From Sphingobacterium athyrii (GTDB lineage: Bacteria > Bacteroidota > Bacteroidia > Sphingobacteriales > Sphingobacteriaceae): 64,000 nt of DNA. Numbering within the stretch: position 1 is the stretch's first letter; each line of letters starts with the position of its first letter. The position numbers and the translations under genes were made by a program. A model generated the notes under the pieces. The model was not told the DNA's origin. It made no database searches and was given only the letters and a program-made list of their open reading frames with translations. Positions 35,129 through 42,349 of the stretch are shown piece by piece. The DNA lies in the NCBI RefSeq assembly GCF_003071065.1, contig NZ_QCXX01000001.1, forward strand, positions 186,001 to 250,000. The letters run 5' to 3'.

Positions 35129-36181
35129 ATGAAAAAAATCTTAACAATCATCATTTTTTCAATAATTTTCATACAAAAATCAAAATCACAAGAAGAAAAC
35201 AAAGAAAAACCTATTGAAATATCCGGATCTGTGGATACTTACTGGAAATATGATTTCCAAAACAAACCTAATATCAACACCTATTTTACGGAGGACAATA
35301 ATTCAGTCTCGATCGGAATGGTTGACCTCGCAGTAAAGAAACATTTTAAAAAGGCTTCTTTTGTAGGAGAACTCTCCTTCGGTCCACGTGGACAATATCG
35401 TTCTATTATTAATGGAGACGGCCAGCCGGGTGATGATAAGAACAGCTTTCACATTCAGAATTTATATGTGGGCTATGATCTTACCGACAAACTGAATCTG
35501 ACTGCCGGATTCATGGGTACATTCGTGGGATTTGAAGTCATCTCTCCCACTTACAATTTTCATTACTCCACTTCTTATTTATTCGGAGCCGGCCCTTTTC
35601 AGGATGCAGGTCTGAAAGCGACTTATAGTTTTTCTGACAAATTTGCGTTAATGGTCGGTATATTTAATGACTGGAACGTTTATCAAGATCTGAACGGGGT
35701 CTCACATATCGGCTCACAACTAGCGTATAGACCTAACGAGAAAGGCAGCTTCTACTTAAATTTCCTAAGCGGATCTTCTGTTGGGGGCAAAGAAAACTAC
35801 AGCTCGGGCACGCTTGTGGACTTTGTGGGAAATTACGACTTCACGCCTAAATTCTACCTTGGCGTAAACGCCACACATTATAAGAGAAGAGCAGAAGGCG
35901 GATACACAGGGGTAGCACTTTACCCAAGAGTGCACCTGTCAGAACATTTCGGAATTGGATTACGGGAAGAGTTCTTCCAAACGCACAAAGAAGAAGCCAA
36001 TGGTATTCCAAGTTCCAATATGTTAGCCACCACATTGACCGCTGAATACAATTACCATGGTTTCAAATTCATTCCCGAAATAAGAATTGATAAAAGCAAT
36101 ACTGAAAAGTTCGTTAAGAATGACCTATCTCCGACAAAATCAGCCGGCCAGTTTTTATTAGCCTGTGTATATAGCTTCTAG
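35129..36181 (+). CDS. Outer membrane beta-barrel porin (BBP2/OmpL-like)
   Basis: A 350-residue outer-membrane protein. It has a signal peptide (MKKILTIIIFSIIFIQKSKS-Q), a first strand IEISGSVDTYWKYDFQ, and regularly spaced amphipathic strands to a C-terminal aromatic residue (FLLACVYSF). The layout fits the putative beta-barrel porin 2 family. In Bacteroidota such porins are often beside amt genes, and here it is divergent from amt, which suggests a role in nitrogen-source entry; this is inference. It ends at a bidirectional-looking terminator. Confidence 0.87.
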   Translation: MKKILTIIIFSIIFIQKSKSQEENKEKPIEISGSVDTYWKYDFQNKPNINTYFTEDNNSVSIGMVDLAVKKHFKKASFVGELSFGPRGQYRSIINGDGQPGDDKNSFHIQNLYVGYDLTDKLNLTAGFMGTFVGFEVISPTYNFHYSTSYLFGAGPFQDAGLKATYSFSDKFALMVGIFNDWNVYQDLNGVSHIGSQLAYRPNEKGSFYLNFLSGSSVGGKENYSSGTLVDFVGNYDFTPKFYLGVNATHYKRRAEGGYTGVALYPRVHLSEHFGIGLREEFFQTHKEEANGIPSSNMLATTLTAEYNYHGFKFIPEIRIDKSNTEKFVKNDLSPTKSAGQFLLACVYSF

Positions 36182-36282
36182 ATCAGCGATGCAACACTTT
36201 ATTCTCCGCTATAATACCCATAAAATGAGTTTAAATTATCTCGAAATTGATATAATACCATAAAATTCCAACTATTAACAGA

Positions 36283-36310
36283 AAAAGCGGATTCATTAGG
36301 ATCCGCTTTT
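36283..36310. terminator. Terminator between the porin and OmpA-DUF937 genes
   Basis: AAAAGCGGAT (36283-36292) pairs with ATCCGCTTTT (36301-36310) around an 8-nt loop, between convergent genes. Confidence 0.8.
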
Positions 36311-36371
36311 CTATCTTACATTTTTTACGCCAAACTTATCTTGCTAACCTCAGTTCCATGTTCAAGCCACA

Positions 36372-37706
36372 TCACCGGACACTGACAGAGACATGCCGAT
36401 CTAAAATCCGGTCAGTTTCTGGAGCATCGGCCGCGTATTTCGCAAATTGTGATCCATAGCCCTCCGCTCCGACGATCTGTTTAGAGAGTCCCGCCTTATC
36501 CAAATAATCTTTCACGGCATTTGCCCGATCCAATGATATTTTTTTGTTGAAATCTTCATTTCCGGTTTTATCGGTATAACCACCAATTTTCACGTTGGCT
36601 GCCGGAAAAGCTTTTAGTATTTCCGCCAGGTTACTGAGCTGCACCTGACTTTCGGGCAAAACCTTTGCCGTGCTGGTTTCAAAATTAAGATTATCAAAAT
36701 CAAACCAGGTATTTTTCAGGGAATCTTCACCCAAGGATTTATAATCGGATTTTAAGAACTGAACCAATTGCTCCTCTATTCCGCTCTTAAATGCGGCAAG
36801 TTTTCCTCCATTGGGCAACATCACATCTAAATGCTCACGACCAATCTGGCCGGCAGCTCCGCTAACCATTGCATTTCCGGAATCAACCTGTCCCCGATTG
36901 ACACTCGTGTCCGTAGCACCTTCTTTTTTACCACTGCTACAGCCCTTGCCAAACCAAAACCAAAGCAGCGCAATAACAATCAACGCAATTAAGATTTTCC
37001 ACCAGCCGCCACCCGAAGAACCCGTCGAAGCAGCCGCAGGCCTGGCAGCTTCCGCCCGCGGTAATGCCAACGGCTCTTTATGTGCTTCCAGTTCATTCGC
37101 CGGATTAATAAGCGGCGTTTCAAGCAAAGCTTCCTCGGGCGCGGAAAAATGTCCGCCATCAAATAATTTCCCAAAAGCACCTAAACTTAATCCCGCAGGG
37201 ATAGCGGCCGCAAATGCAGTTTTATTCGCTTTTAGTTTCTGGCTCACCCCTTCCACATCCCAATTTTGTCCTTTATTAGTTAAACTGGAAAAGATCGCCG
37301 GCAAAGAAAAACCCATCAATTTCTTCACCGAATCAGCATTAAAACCCAGATACGCAGCAACAGTAGTTAATACGGTGTCCAAGCCGTCACCGAATATTGA
37401 CGTCAGTATATTGCCATACCCAGCATTTCTTTCCTCCGGCTGCCCTTCGAGGTCCCCAGCATCCGTGTGCCCACCCAGTATCTGACCGGGATCAAAACTT
37501 GAAAAATGCTGTTTTGCCTGTTCCAAAATCGCTCCGATCCCGCCACTATTTTCTGACTGTTGACTCAACCCCAGAAACAAAGCCGGGACGACAGCATTTA
37601 AGCTCTGCTTTACCTGTTCATTATCCTGGTTTAAACTTTGTCCGACCCTGGCAAGCAACTGTTGATCAAAAAAGTCTTTTGCCGATTTTAAAAGCTGATT
37701 TTCCAT
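36372..37706 (-). CDS. OmpA-family protein with N-terminal DUF937 domain
   Basis: A 444-residue protein made of three parts. Residues about 1-180 form a DUF937 domain (QSLNAVVPALFLGLSQQSEN and MGFSLPAIFSSLTNKG are typical), a single helix near 240 (WWKILIALIVIALLWFWFG) anchors it in the inner membrane, and the C-terminus is an OmpA/MotB peptidoglycan-binding domain (FETSTAKVLP, VKIGGYTDKTGNEDFNKKIS, LDRANAVKDYLDKAGL). There is no cleavable signal peptide, so DUF937 is cytoplasmic and OmpA reaches the cell wall. It may couple an internal process to peptidoglycan. It is a single gene. Confidence 0.9.
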   Translation of the reverse strand: MENQLLKSAKDFFDQQLLARVGQSLNQDNEQVKQSLNAVVPALFLGLSQQSENSGGIGAILEQAKQHFSSFDPGQILGGHTDAGDLEGQPEERNAGYGNILTSIFGDGLDTVLTTVAAYLGFNADSVKKLMGFSLPAIFSSLTNKGQNWDVEGVSQKLKANKTAFAAAIPAGLSLGAFGKLFDGGHFSAPEEALLETPLINPANELEAHKEPLALPRAEAARPAAASTGSSGGGWWKILIALIVIALLWFWFGKGCSSGKKEGATDTSVNRGQVDSGNAMVSGAAGQIGREHLDVMLPNGGKLAAFKSGIEEQLVQFLKSDYKSLGEDSLKNTWFDFDNLNFETSTAKVLPESQVQLSNLAEILKAFPAANVKIGGYTDKTGNEDFNKKISLDRANAVKDYLDKAGLSKQIVGAEGYGSQFAKYAADAPETDRILDRHVSVSVR

Positions 37707-37784
37707 AACCTTCGTTTATTAATTATTAATTGATAAAGCACTAACAAACAAAGCCTTAATTTGTTCACATCAAGCTACGCTACT

Positions 37785-38192
37785 TTAAAAATCCCCGGAT
37801 AGCCACTTGGGCACGACAAACTCTGCCGCCAGATGTGCCAGCTGATAATTTTGCCAGTTATCTTTTCTGATCCATTGCACTTCTTCCAATTCCGCCTGTG
37901 GCAGAAAAGTAAATTGAGTGTCGAGTTGTATCAGATAGATACGCCCCTCCACAAGGGTGTCTATCTCATTCACGGCCTGTGTACAATGTTGCCCAATAAA
38001 CTGTAAGGGCGTACCGTTTGCGTCAAATTGCAGTTCCTCCCGGAGTTCCCGAACCAATGCCGTCACATCATCTTCACCCACAGCAATCTTCCCTCCGGGT
38101 AATTGAAAATAGTAAGATCCTTTTTTTCTCACCATCAGCAGATCGCCATCCGGACCGATCATCATTGCTGAACAAATTACAATCTTATGCAT
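37785..38192 (-). CDS. Nudix hydrolase
   Basis: A 135-residue pyrophosphohydrolase. The Nudix box reads GGKIAVGEDDVTALVRELRE followed by EL, matching Gx5Ex7REUxEE with the final Gly replaced by Gln. Its N-terminus MHKIVICSAMMIGPDGDLLM is a typical first strand. Substrates in the family are nucleoside diphosphate derivatives; a MutT-like role is possible but not shown. A minus-strand TAGTTTTG element lies 19 bp upstream of the start. Confidence 0.88.
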   Translation of the reverse strand: MHKIVICSAMMIGPDGDLLMVRKKGSYYFQLPGGKIAVGEDDVTALVRELREELQFDANGTPLQFIGQHCTQAVNEIDTLVEGRIYLIQLDTQFTFLPQAELEEVQWIRKDNWQNYQLAHLAAEFVVPKWLSGDF

Positions 38193-38210
38193 ACCTTTTA
38201 CTTGAAATTA

Positions 38211-38218
38211 CAAAACTA
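38211..38218 (-). promoter_or_regulatory. -7 element of the Nudix gene (minus strand)
   Basis: The minus-strand reading TAGTTTTG fits TAnnTTTG and lies 19 bp before the Nudix start. Confidence 0.4.
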
Positions 38219-38295
38219 ACTTTTTGTCAATCATTTAAAAAATGTGTTTTATTCTTATATTTAAAGAATAAAACAATAATTTATATAGCCCATAT

Positions 38296-39315
38296 ATGAA
38301 TAAAGGATTAACGTGTATCGTATTTAGCCTATTATTTCTGGCATTGGCATGCCAACAGGAAAAGAAAAGCACAGTACAAAAAGAACAGCCAATTAAGCAT
38401 CAGGAAGCTGTCCCCGACAAAAAACAGGAGGAGAAGCCGAAGATGATCACTGCAGAAGATATTGTTATCAAAAAAGATCTGCTCTACAAAAAGTACACGT
38501 TGGAAGATACCTACCCTTATAAAGATACTACGCGCGGTTTTCAGTGGGATAAAATAAAGGAAAAGCTGGCTTTCGTTGAAAATTTCCAACAGACTCCTTC
38601 GCGCTATGCCGTTCTTCAGAATTATCAGAATGAAAAAGGAGAAGCTCCTACGATTAAAGATTTCAAACGAGATGCATACAAACGCGTTGCTGACAGCTTC
38701 AATGTGGCTCGCTATCAAGCCGCCCCGTTATACGACCCGACTACGGATAAGCCGGTTCGTTATGGACGTGACGGATGGCTAGTCCGCGTCAAGGGAGCAG
38801 ATACCCTCGCCCGGGTACCTATCGCCGGTGTTTCATTTGAAGGAGAATACACTGTCCCCAAACGCTATCTACGCCTGATAAGCGATAGTGTGCAGTTTAA
38901 CATTATTAACGTTGTCGATGTTAAAAACCAAAACATCTGCACACTGGAAAAAGTGGGCAAAGAATGGCTTATCCGCAGCATGAACCCGGTCACCAGCGGC
39001 CGCCACAAACCTCCACACGCACAGGAAACACCGACAGGACTTTTTGTTGTACAGGAACACAAATCAAAAATGTTCTATTTCGAAGACGGCACACGCACCT
39101 ATGCGGGCTTTGCCCCTTACGCTACCCGATTTACCGCCGGAGCCTATATCCACGGGGTACCGGTCAATAATCCCAAGGGCAGCATCATCGAATATAGTGA
39201 AAGTTTGGGCACCACACCCAAGTCACATATGTGTGTCAGAAATGCGTCATCTCACGCCCAATTTGTCTATAAACGGTCAAAAGACCTCTCCTCACTGGTC
39301 ATCGTTATTGATTAA
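38296..39315 (+). CDS. L,D-transpeptidase (YkuD family) lipoprotein
   Basis: A 339-residue envelope enzyme that forms 3-3 peptidoglycan cross-links or attaches proteins to the wall. The signal ends at Cys19 in FLALACQQ, making it a lipoprotein; a Lys/Glu-rich linker follows. The C-terminal YkuD domain has the His motif AYIHGVPVNNPKGSIIEYSE and the catalytic Cys in TPKSHMCVRNASSHAQFVYK. It is followed 81 bp later by a second, different L,D-transpeptidase gene with its own -7 element. Both point to active wall remodelling from this locus. Confidence 0.92.
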   Translation: MNKGLTCIVFSLLFLALACQQEKKSTVQKEQPIKHQEAVPDKKQEEKPKMITAEDIVIKKDLLYKKYTLEDTYPYKDTTRGFQWDKIKEKLAFVENFQQTPSRYAVLQNYQNEKGEAPTIKDFKRDAYKRVADSFNVARYQAAPLYDPTTDKPVRYGRDGWLVRVKGADTLARVPIAGVSFEGEYTVPKRYLRLISDSVQFNIINVVDVKNQNICTLEKVGKEWLIRSMNPVTSGRHKPPHAQETPTGLFVVQEHKSKMFYFEDGTRTYAGFAPYATRFTAGAYIHGVPVNNPKGSIIEYSESLGTTPKSHMCVRNASSHAQFVYKRSKDLSSLVIVID

Positions 39316-39361
39316 CAATATTTAACATTCTGTAAATCAAATATGTATTAACTTTAATAAT

Positions 39362-39369
39362 TATTTTTG
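39362..39369 (+). promoter_or_regulatory. -7 promoter element of the second L,D-transpeptidase gene
   Basis: TATTTTTG matches TAnnTTTG exactly, 27 bp before the start. A Shine-Dalgarno-like AGGAGG at 39388-39393 is also present, which is uncommon in Bacteroidota. Confidence 0.55.
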
Positions 39370-39396
39370 TAAACATCTACACAGAAAAGGAGGAGA

Positions 39397-40158
39397 ATGG
39401 GAAATACGTTTATGTTTCTTTTGATGGCACTAAATACAGCACTGTCGTCAAAAGAAGATTTAAAAACAACAGTTCAACAGACCAATGCCCATCATATAAA
39501 TGTAGAACGTCAACGTACGGAAGTTGATTCTTTATATGATGAAATGAATTTAAGCCCTGTATTAAAATACGAGGCGTTTCGACAAGCGATGGAAGGCAGA
39601 AAAAAGCTATCCATTCACAACAAAGCTATTATGACAGTCATTGACTTTTCCTTGGCATCCACGGAAAAAAGACTTGTTGTGCTTGATCTGGAGAACAAAA
39701 AGGTACTTTTTAATACCTTGGTGTCACACGGTAAAAATAGTGGCGAAAACTATGCCACAAATTTTTCAAATCAACAGGAGTCTTTAAAAAGCTCGCTGGG
39801 TTTTTTTATGACCGAAAATACCTATAATGGGGAAAATGGCTACTCACTGGTATTAAATGGTCTTGAGGAAGGAATAAATGACAATGCCAAAGCACGGTAC
39901 GTGGTCATGCATGGTGCAGACTATTGCAGCACAGGAACAATATCCAGCCTGGGAAGATTGGGTAAGAGCTATGGCTGTCCTGCCGTACCCCGTGAATATG
40001 CGGGTCCGATTATCAATACCATTAAAGACGGCACCCTGCTCTTTATCTATGCAGATAATCCCGATTATCTAGCTAAAACCCATATCATCCATCAACCGAA
40101 TGTATTAATGGCGCAATTCAGCCGAAAACAACGGCTTGAAAATGCAGATGAGGGTTAA
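39397..40158 (+). CDS. Murein L,D-transpeptidase catalytic domain family protein (YkuD_2)
   Basis: A 253-residue protein with the YkuD_2 type catalytic domain. Residues about 75-235 contain FSLASTEKRLVVLDLENKKV, MTENTYNGENGYSLVLNGLE, the His motif YVVMHGADYCSTGTISSLGR and the catalytic Cys motif SYGCPAVPREYAGPIIN. The N-terminus is only weakly hydrophobic (TFMFLLMALNTALSS), which may act as a signal. It differs from the YkuD protein just upstream, and the two are not paralogues by motif. A strong ribosome-binding site supports the start. Confidence 0.9.
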   Translation: MGNTFMFLLMALNTALSSKEDLKTTVQQTNAHHINVERQRTEVDSLYDEMNLSPVLKYEAFRQAMEGRKKLSIHNKAIMTVIDFSLASTEKRLVVLDLENKKVLFNTLVSHGKNSGENYATNFSNQQESLKSSLGFFMTENTYNGENGYSLVLNGLEEGINDNAKARYVVMHGADYCSTGTISSLGRLGKSYGCPAVPREYAGPIINTIKDGTLLFIYADNPDYLAKTHIIHQPNVLMAQFSRKQRLENADEG

Positions 40159-40163
40159 AATAA

Positions 40164-40193
40164 CAAAAAGGCTGATGAACATCAGCCTTTTTG
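40164..40193. terminator. Bidirectional terminator
   Basis: CAAAAAGGCTGAT pairs with ATCAGCCTTTTTG around a GAAC loop between convergent genes, with T-run on the right. Confidence 0.93.
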
Positions 40194-40217
40194 TTTTATA
40201 ATACCCATTTGTCAACC

Positions 40218-40916
40218 TTAGGATTTATGCTTTTTCTTAAATTTTAACATCCAGTCATAAATCGCATCATCGTGAAATAAACGTTCGACACTGCCGTGCG
40301 TCCCGCCTTTGATCACATTTAAGCTCACATCAGCATCGGGATCGGCCTTTTTTATGGCATTCATAATTTTTTTGGACTCTGAAATTGGTACAGCACGATC
40401 AGCCGTTCCGTGATGCAACCAAATTGGCACCTGGCTCAGGTTGGAAGCATATTGACTCGATCCACCCCCACAAATCGCCACGGCCGCCGCAATACGGTCC
40501 GGATATTTTCCGGCAACATCCATGGTACCATAGCCTCCCATACTCATTCCACATACATAAATACGATCAGGATCAGCATGATAATGTGCGATAACATAAT
40601 CTATAATTTCGATCACTTTATCCGGATCCCAACCGCCGCGGGATTGGGGAGCGACAATAATTCCGGGCACCTCCTGCCCCTTATTGATTGCATATAACAC
40701 CCCATAGCGTTTGACGCGATCTAAATTTGTACCCGATAAGCTCCGCCCATGCAAAAACACAAAAACAGGCTGCTTTTCAGATTCCGCAGTATCCCTATCG
40801 GCATCTTTCAATAAAAAAGGATAAGCAGTTTCCCCTTTGATTGCTTGTATCTCCTGTGCATTTAACTTCGTAAAAAACAGAAAGAAAACACATAAACAGA
40901 GGTAAATTTTACGCAT
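40218..40916 (-). CDS. Secreted alpha/beta hydrolase (esterase/PHB-depolymerase-like)
   Basis: A 232-residue exported hydrolase. The signal peptide is MRKIYLCLCVFFLFFTKLNA-Q. The catalytic triad is visible: Ser in GMSMGGYG, Asp in HGTADRAVPISE, His in GGTHGSVERLF; the oxyanion strand is FVFLHGRSLSG. It resembles the small esterase/PHB-depolymerase-like hydrolases that act on acyl or feruloyl esters in polysaccharides. The gene stands alone, divergent from sbcD, with the 50-bp palindrome in the shared upstream region. Confidence 0.88.
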   Translation of the reverse strand: MRKIYLCLCVFFLFFTKLNAQEIQAIKGETAYPFLLKDADRDTAESEKQPVFVFLHGRSLSGTNLDRVKRYGVLYAINKGQEVPGIIVAPQSRGGWDPDKVIEIIDYVIAHYHADPDRIYVCGMSMGGYGTMDVAGKYPDRIAAAVAICGGGSSQYASNLSQVPIWLHHGTADRAVPISESKKIMNAIKKADPDADVSLNVIKGGTHGSVERLFHDDAIYDWMLKFKKKHKS

Positions 40917-41051
40917 ACATTTAATTTATCAACGATTACTTAGCTTAATTTTGGAAGACTAAAAATACAATTAAATGATTTTTACCGACCGCATTTAACA
41001 ACTTTTAACATTTTAGCAGTATCCAGCGACACCGTTTTAACCTACGCCAGC

Positions 41052-41101
41052 ATAAATTTAGACGGATATGCAATTATAATTGCATATCCGTCTAAATTTA
41101 T
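41052..41101. repeat. Perfect 50-bp palindrome upstream of sbcDC
   Basis: Bases 41052-41101 equal their own reverse complement with no spacer and no mismatch (25 bp per arm; half-site core ATTTAGACGGATATGCAATT). It sits in the divergent space between the esterase and sbcD genes, 38 bp before the sbcD start, so it is not a terminator. A near-consensus -7 element TTAGTTTG (41103-41110) abuts its right end, with TTG at 41080-41082 inside the right arm at a 20-bp spacing, so the palindrome overlaps the likely sbcD promoter. Confidence 0.95.
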
Positions 41102-41139
41102 CTTAGTTTGTACTATCTGGTAAAAATTAAGGGCTCATC

Positions 41140-42345
41140 ATGAAAATACTTCATACTGCCGATTGGCATTTAGGAAAGCGATTGGACAGCTTTTCCCGCA
41201 TGGATGAACAACACTTGGTCATGGAAGAGATTATCCAAATAGCTGATCAACAAGAGGTGGATCTGGTGCTTATTGCTGGTGACCTTTTCGACAGCTTCAA
41301 TCCCGGTGTAGAAGCCATCGAGCTCTTTTACAAAACCATCAAGCGACTGGCAAAAAATGGTATGCGCCCTGTAATCGCCATTGCCGGGAACCACGATTCG
41401 CCGAATCTGATCGACGCACCGGATCCCTTAGCCCGTGCATCGGGCATTATCCTTATCGGTCATCCCAATGCACTTGTTACACCATTTACTACCGAAGGTT
41501 TCACTATCACCCACAAGGACAAGGGTTTTATCGAGCTTCATATTGACCGCCACGACTATCCTATCCGAATACTCCACACAGCTTATGCCAACGAGATCCG
41601 GCTCAAACAATACCTCGGCGAAGAGAAAGAAGTTCAATTAAATAGAGCGCTCGCAGAAAATTGGCGAAAGCTGGCTGAAGCTTATTGTGACGACAGGGGT
41701 GTCAATATTCTGACGGCACACCTCTATATGAATAAAATTGGCACCCCGCTGATCGAAGAGCCTGATGGAGAAAAACCCATTAAAATCGGAAATGCTGACC
41801 TGATTTATTCCGAATCTATCCCCGATCAGATTCAGTATACGGCTTTGGGCCATATCCACGGATTCAAAAATATCGGTTCCACGCAAAAGCCTGTTGTATA
41901 CGCTTCATCACCGCTTTGCTATAGTTTTGCTGAAGCGGGACAGACAAAGTATGTGAACATCGTCAATGCTGTACCTGGCGAAGACGTCACATACGACCAA
42001 ATTGCACTCCGTCAGGGAAAATCACTGGTCCGAAAATCATTTACGGATATTGGCCAATGTATCACCTGGCTGTCCGAAAATCCCGAAACATTCGTGGAGT
42101 TAACGCTAAAATCGCAAACATTCCTGAAAGCTGAGGACCGTAAACTGATTTACCAGACGCATTCAGGAATCGTCTATTTAATCCCTGTTGTTCAACATGA
42201 TCAACAAAATACGCTGGATAAAAAAGAAATTAATCTGACCCAAGATATCGCCACGCTCTTTACCGATTATTTCAAATCCAAAAATGCCAACCAGGCGCCC
42301 AATGAAGACATTCTTAACCTCTTTCGCGAAATATTAAATTCTTAA
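41140..42345 (+). CDS. sbcD: Exonuclease SbcCD subunit D (Mre11-like nuclease)
   Basis: The nuclease subunit of SbcCD, which cuts hairpins, palindromic DNA and protein-blocked ends. The 401-residue protein shows the metallophosphoesterase motifs in order: TADWHLGKRL (residues 6-15), AGDLFDSFNPG, IAGNHDSPNL, an internal His in LTAHLYMNKIGTP, and LGHIHGFKN. It is followed 4 bp later by sbcC, so the two are translationally coupled. A perfect 50-bp palindrome lies just upstream, which is striking because palindromes are the enzyme's own substrate. Confidence 0.98.
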   Translation: MKILHTADWHLGKRLDSFSRMDEQHLVMEEIIQIADQQEVDLVLIAGDLFDSFNPGVEAIELFYKTIKRLAKNGMRPVIAIAGNHDSPNLIDAPDPLARASGIILIGHPNALVTPFTTEGFTITHKDKGFIELHIDRHDYPIRILHTAYANEIRLKQYLGEEKEVQLNRALAENWRKLAEAYCDDRGVNILTAHLYMNKIGTPLIEEPDGEKPIKIGNADLIYSESIPDQIQYTALGHIHGFKNIGSTQKPVVYASSPLCYSFAEAGQTKYVNIVNAVPGEDVTYDQIALRQGKSLVRKSFTDIGQCITWLSENPETFVELTLKSQTFLKAEDRKLIYQTHSGIVYLIPVVQHDQQNTLDKKEINLTQDIATLFTDYFKSKNANQAPNEDILNLFREILNS

Positions 42346-42349
42346 GCCC

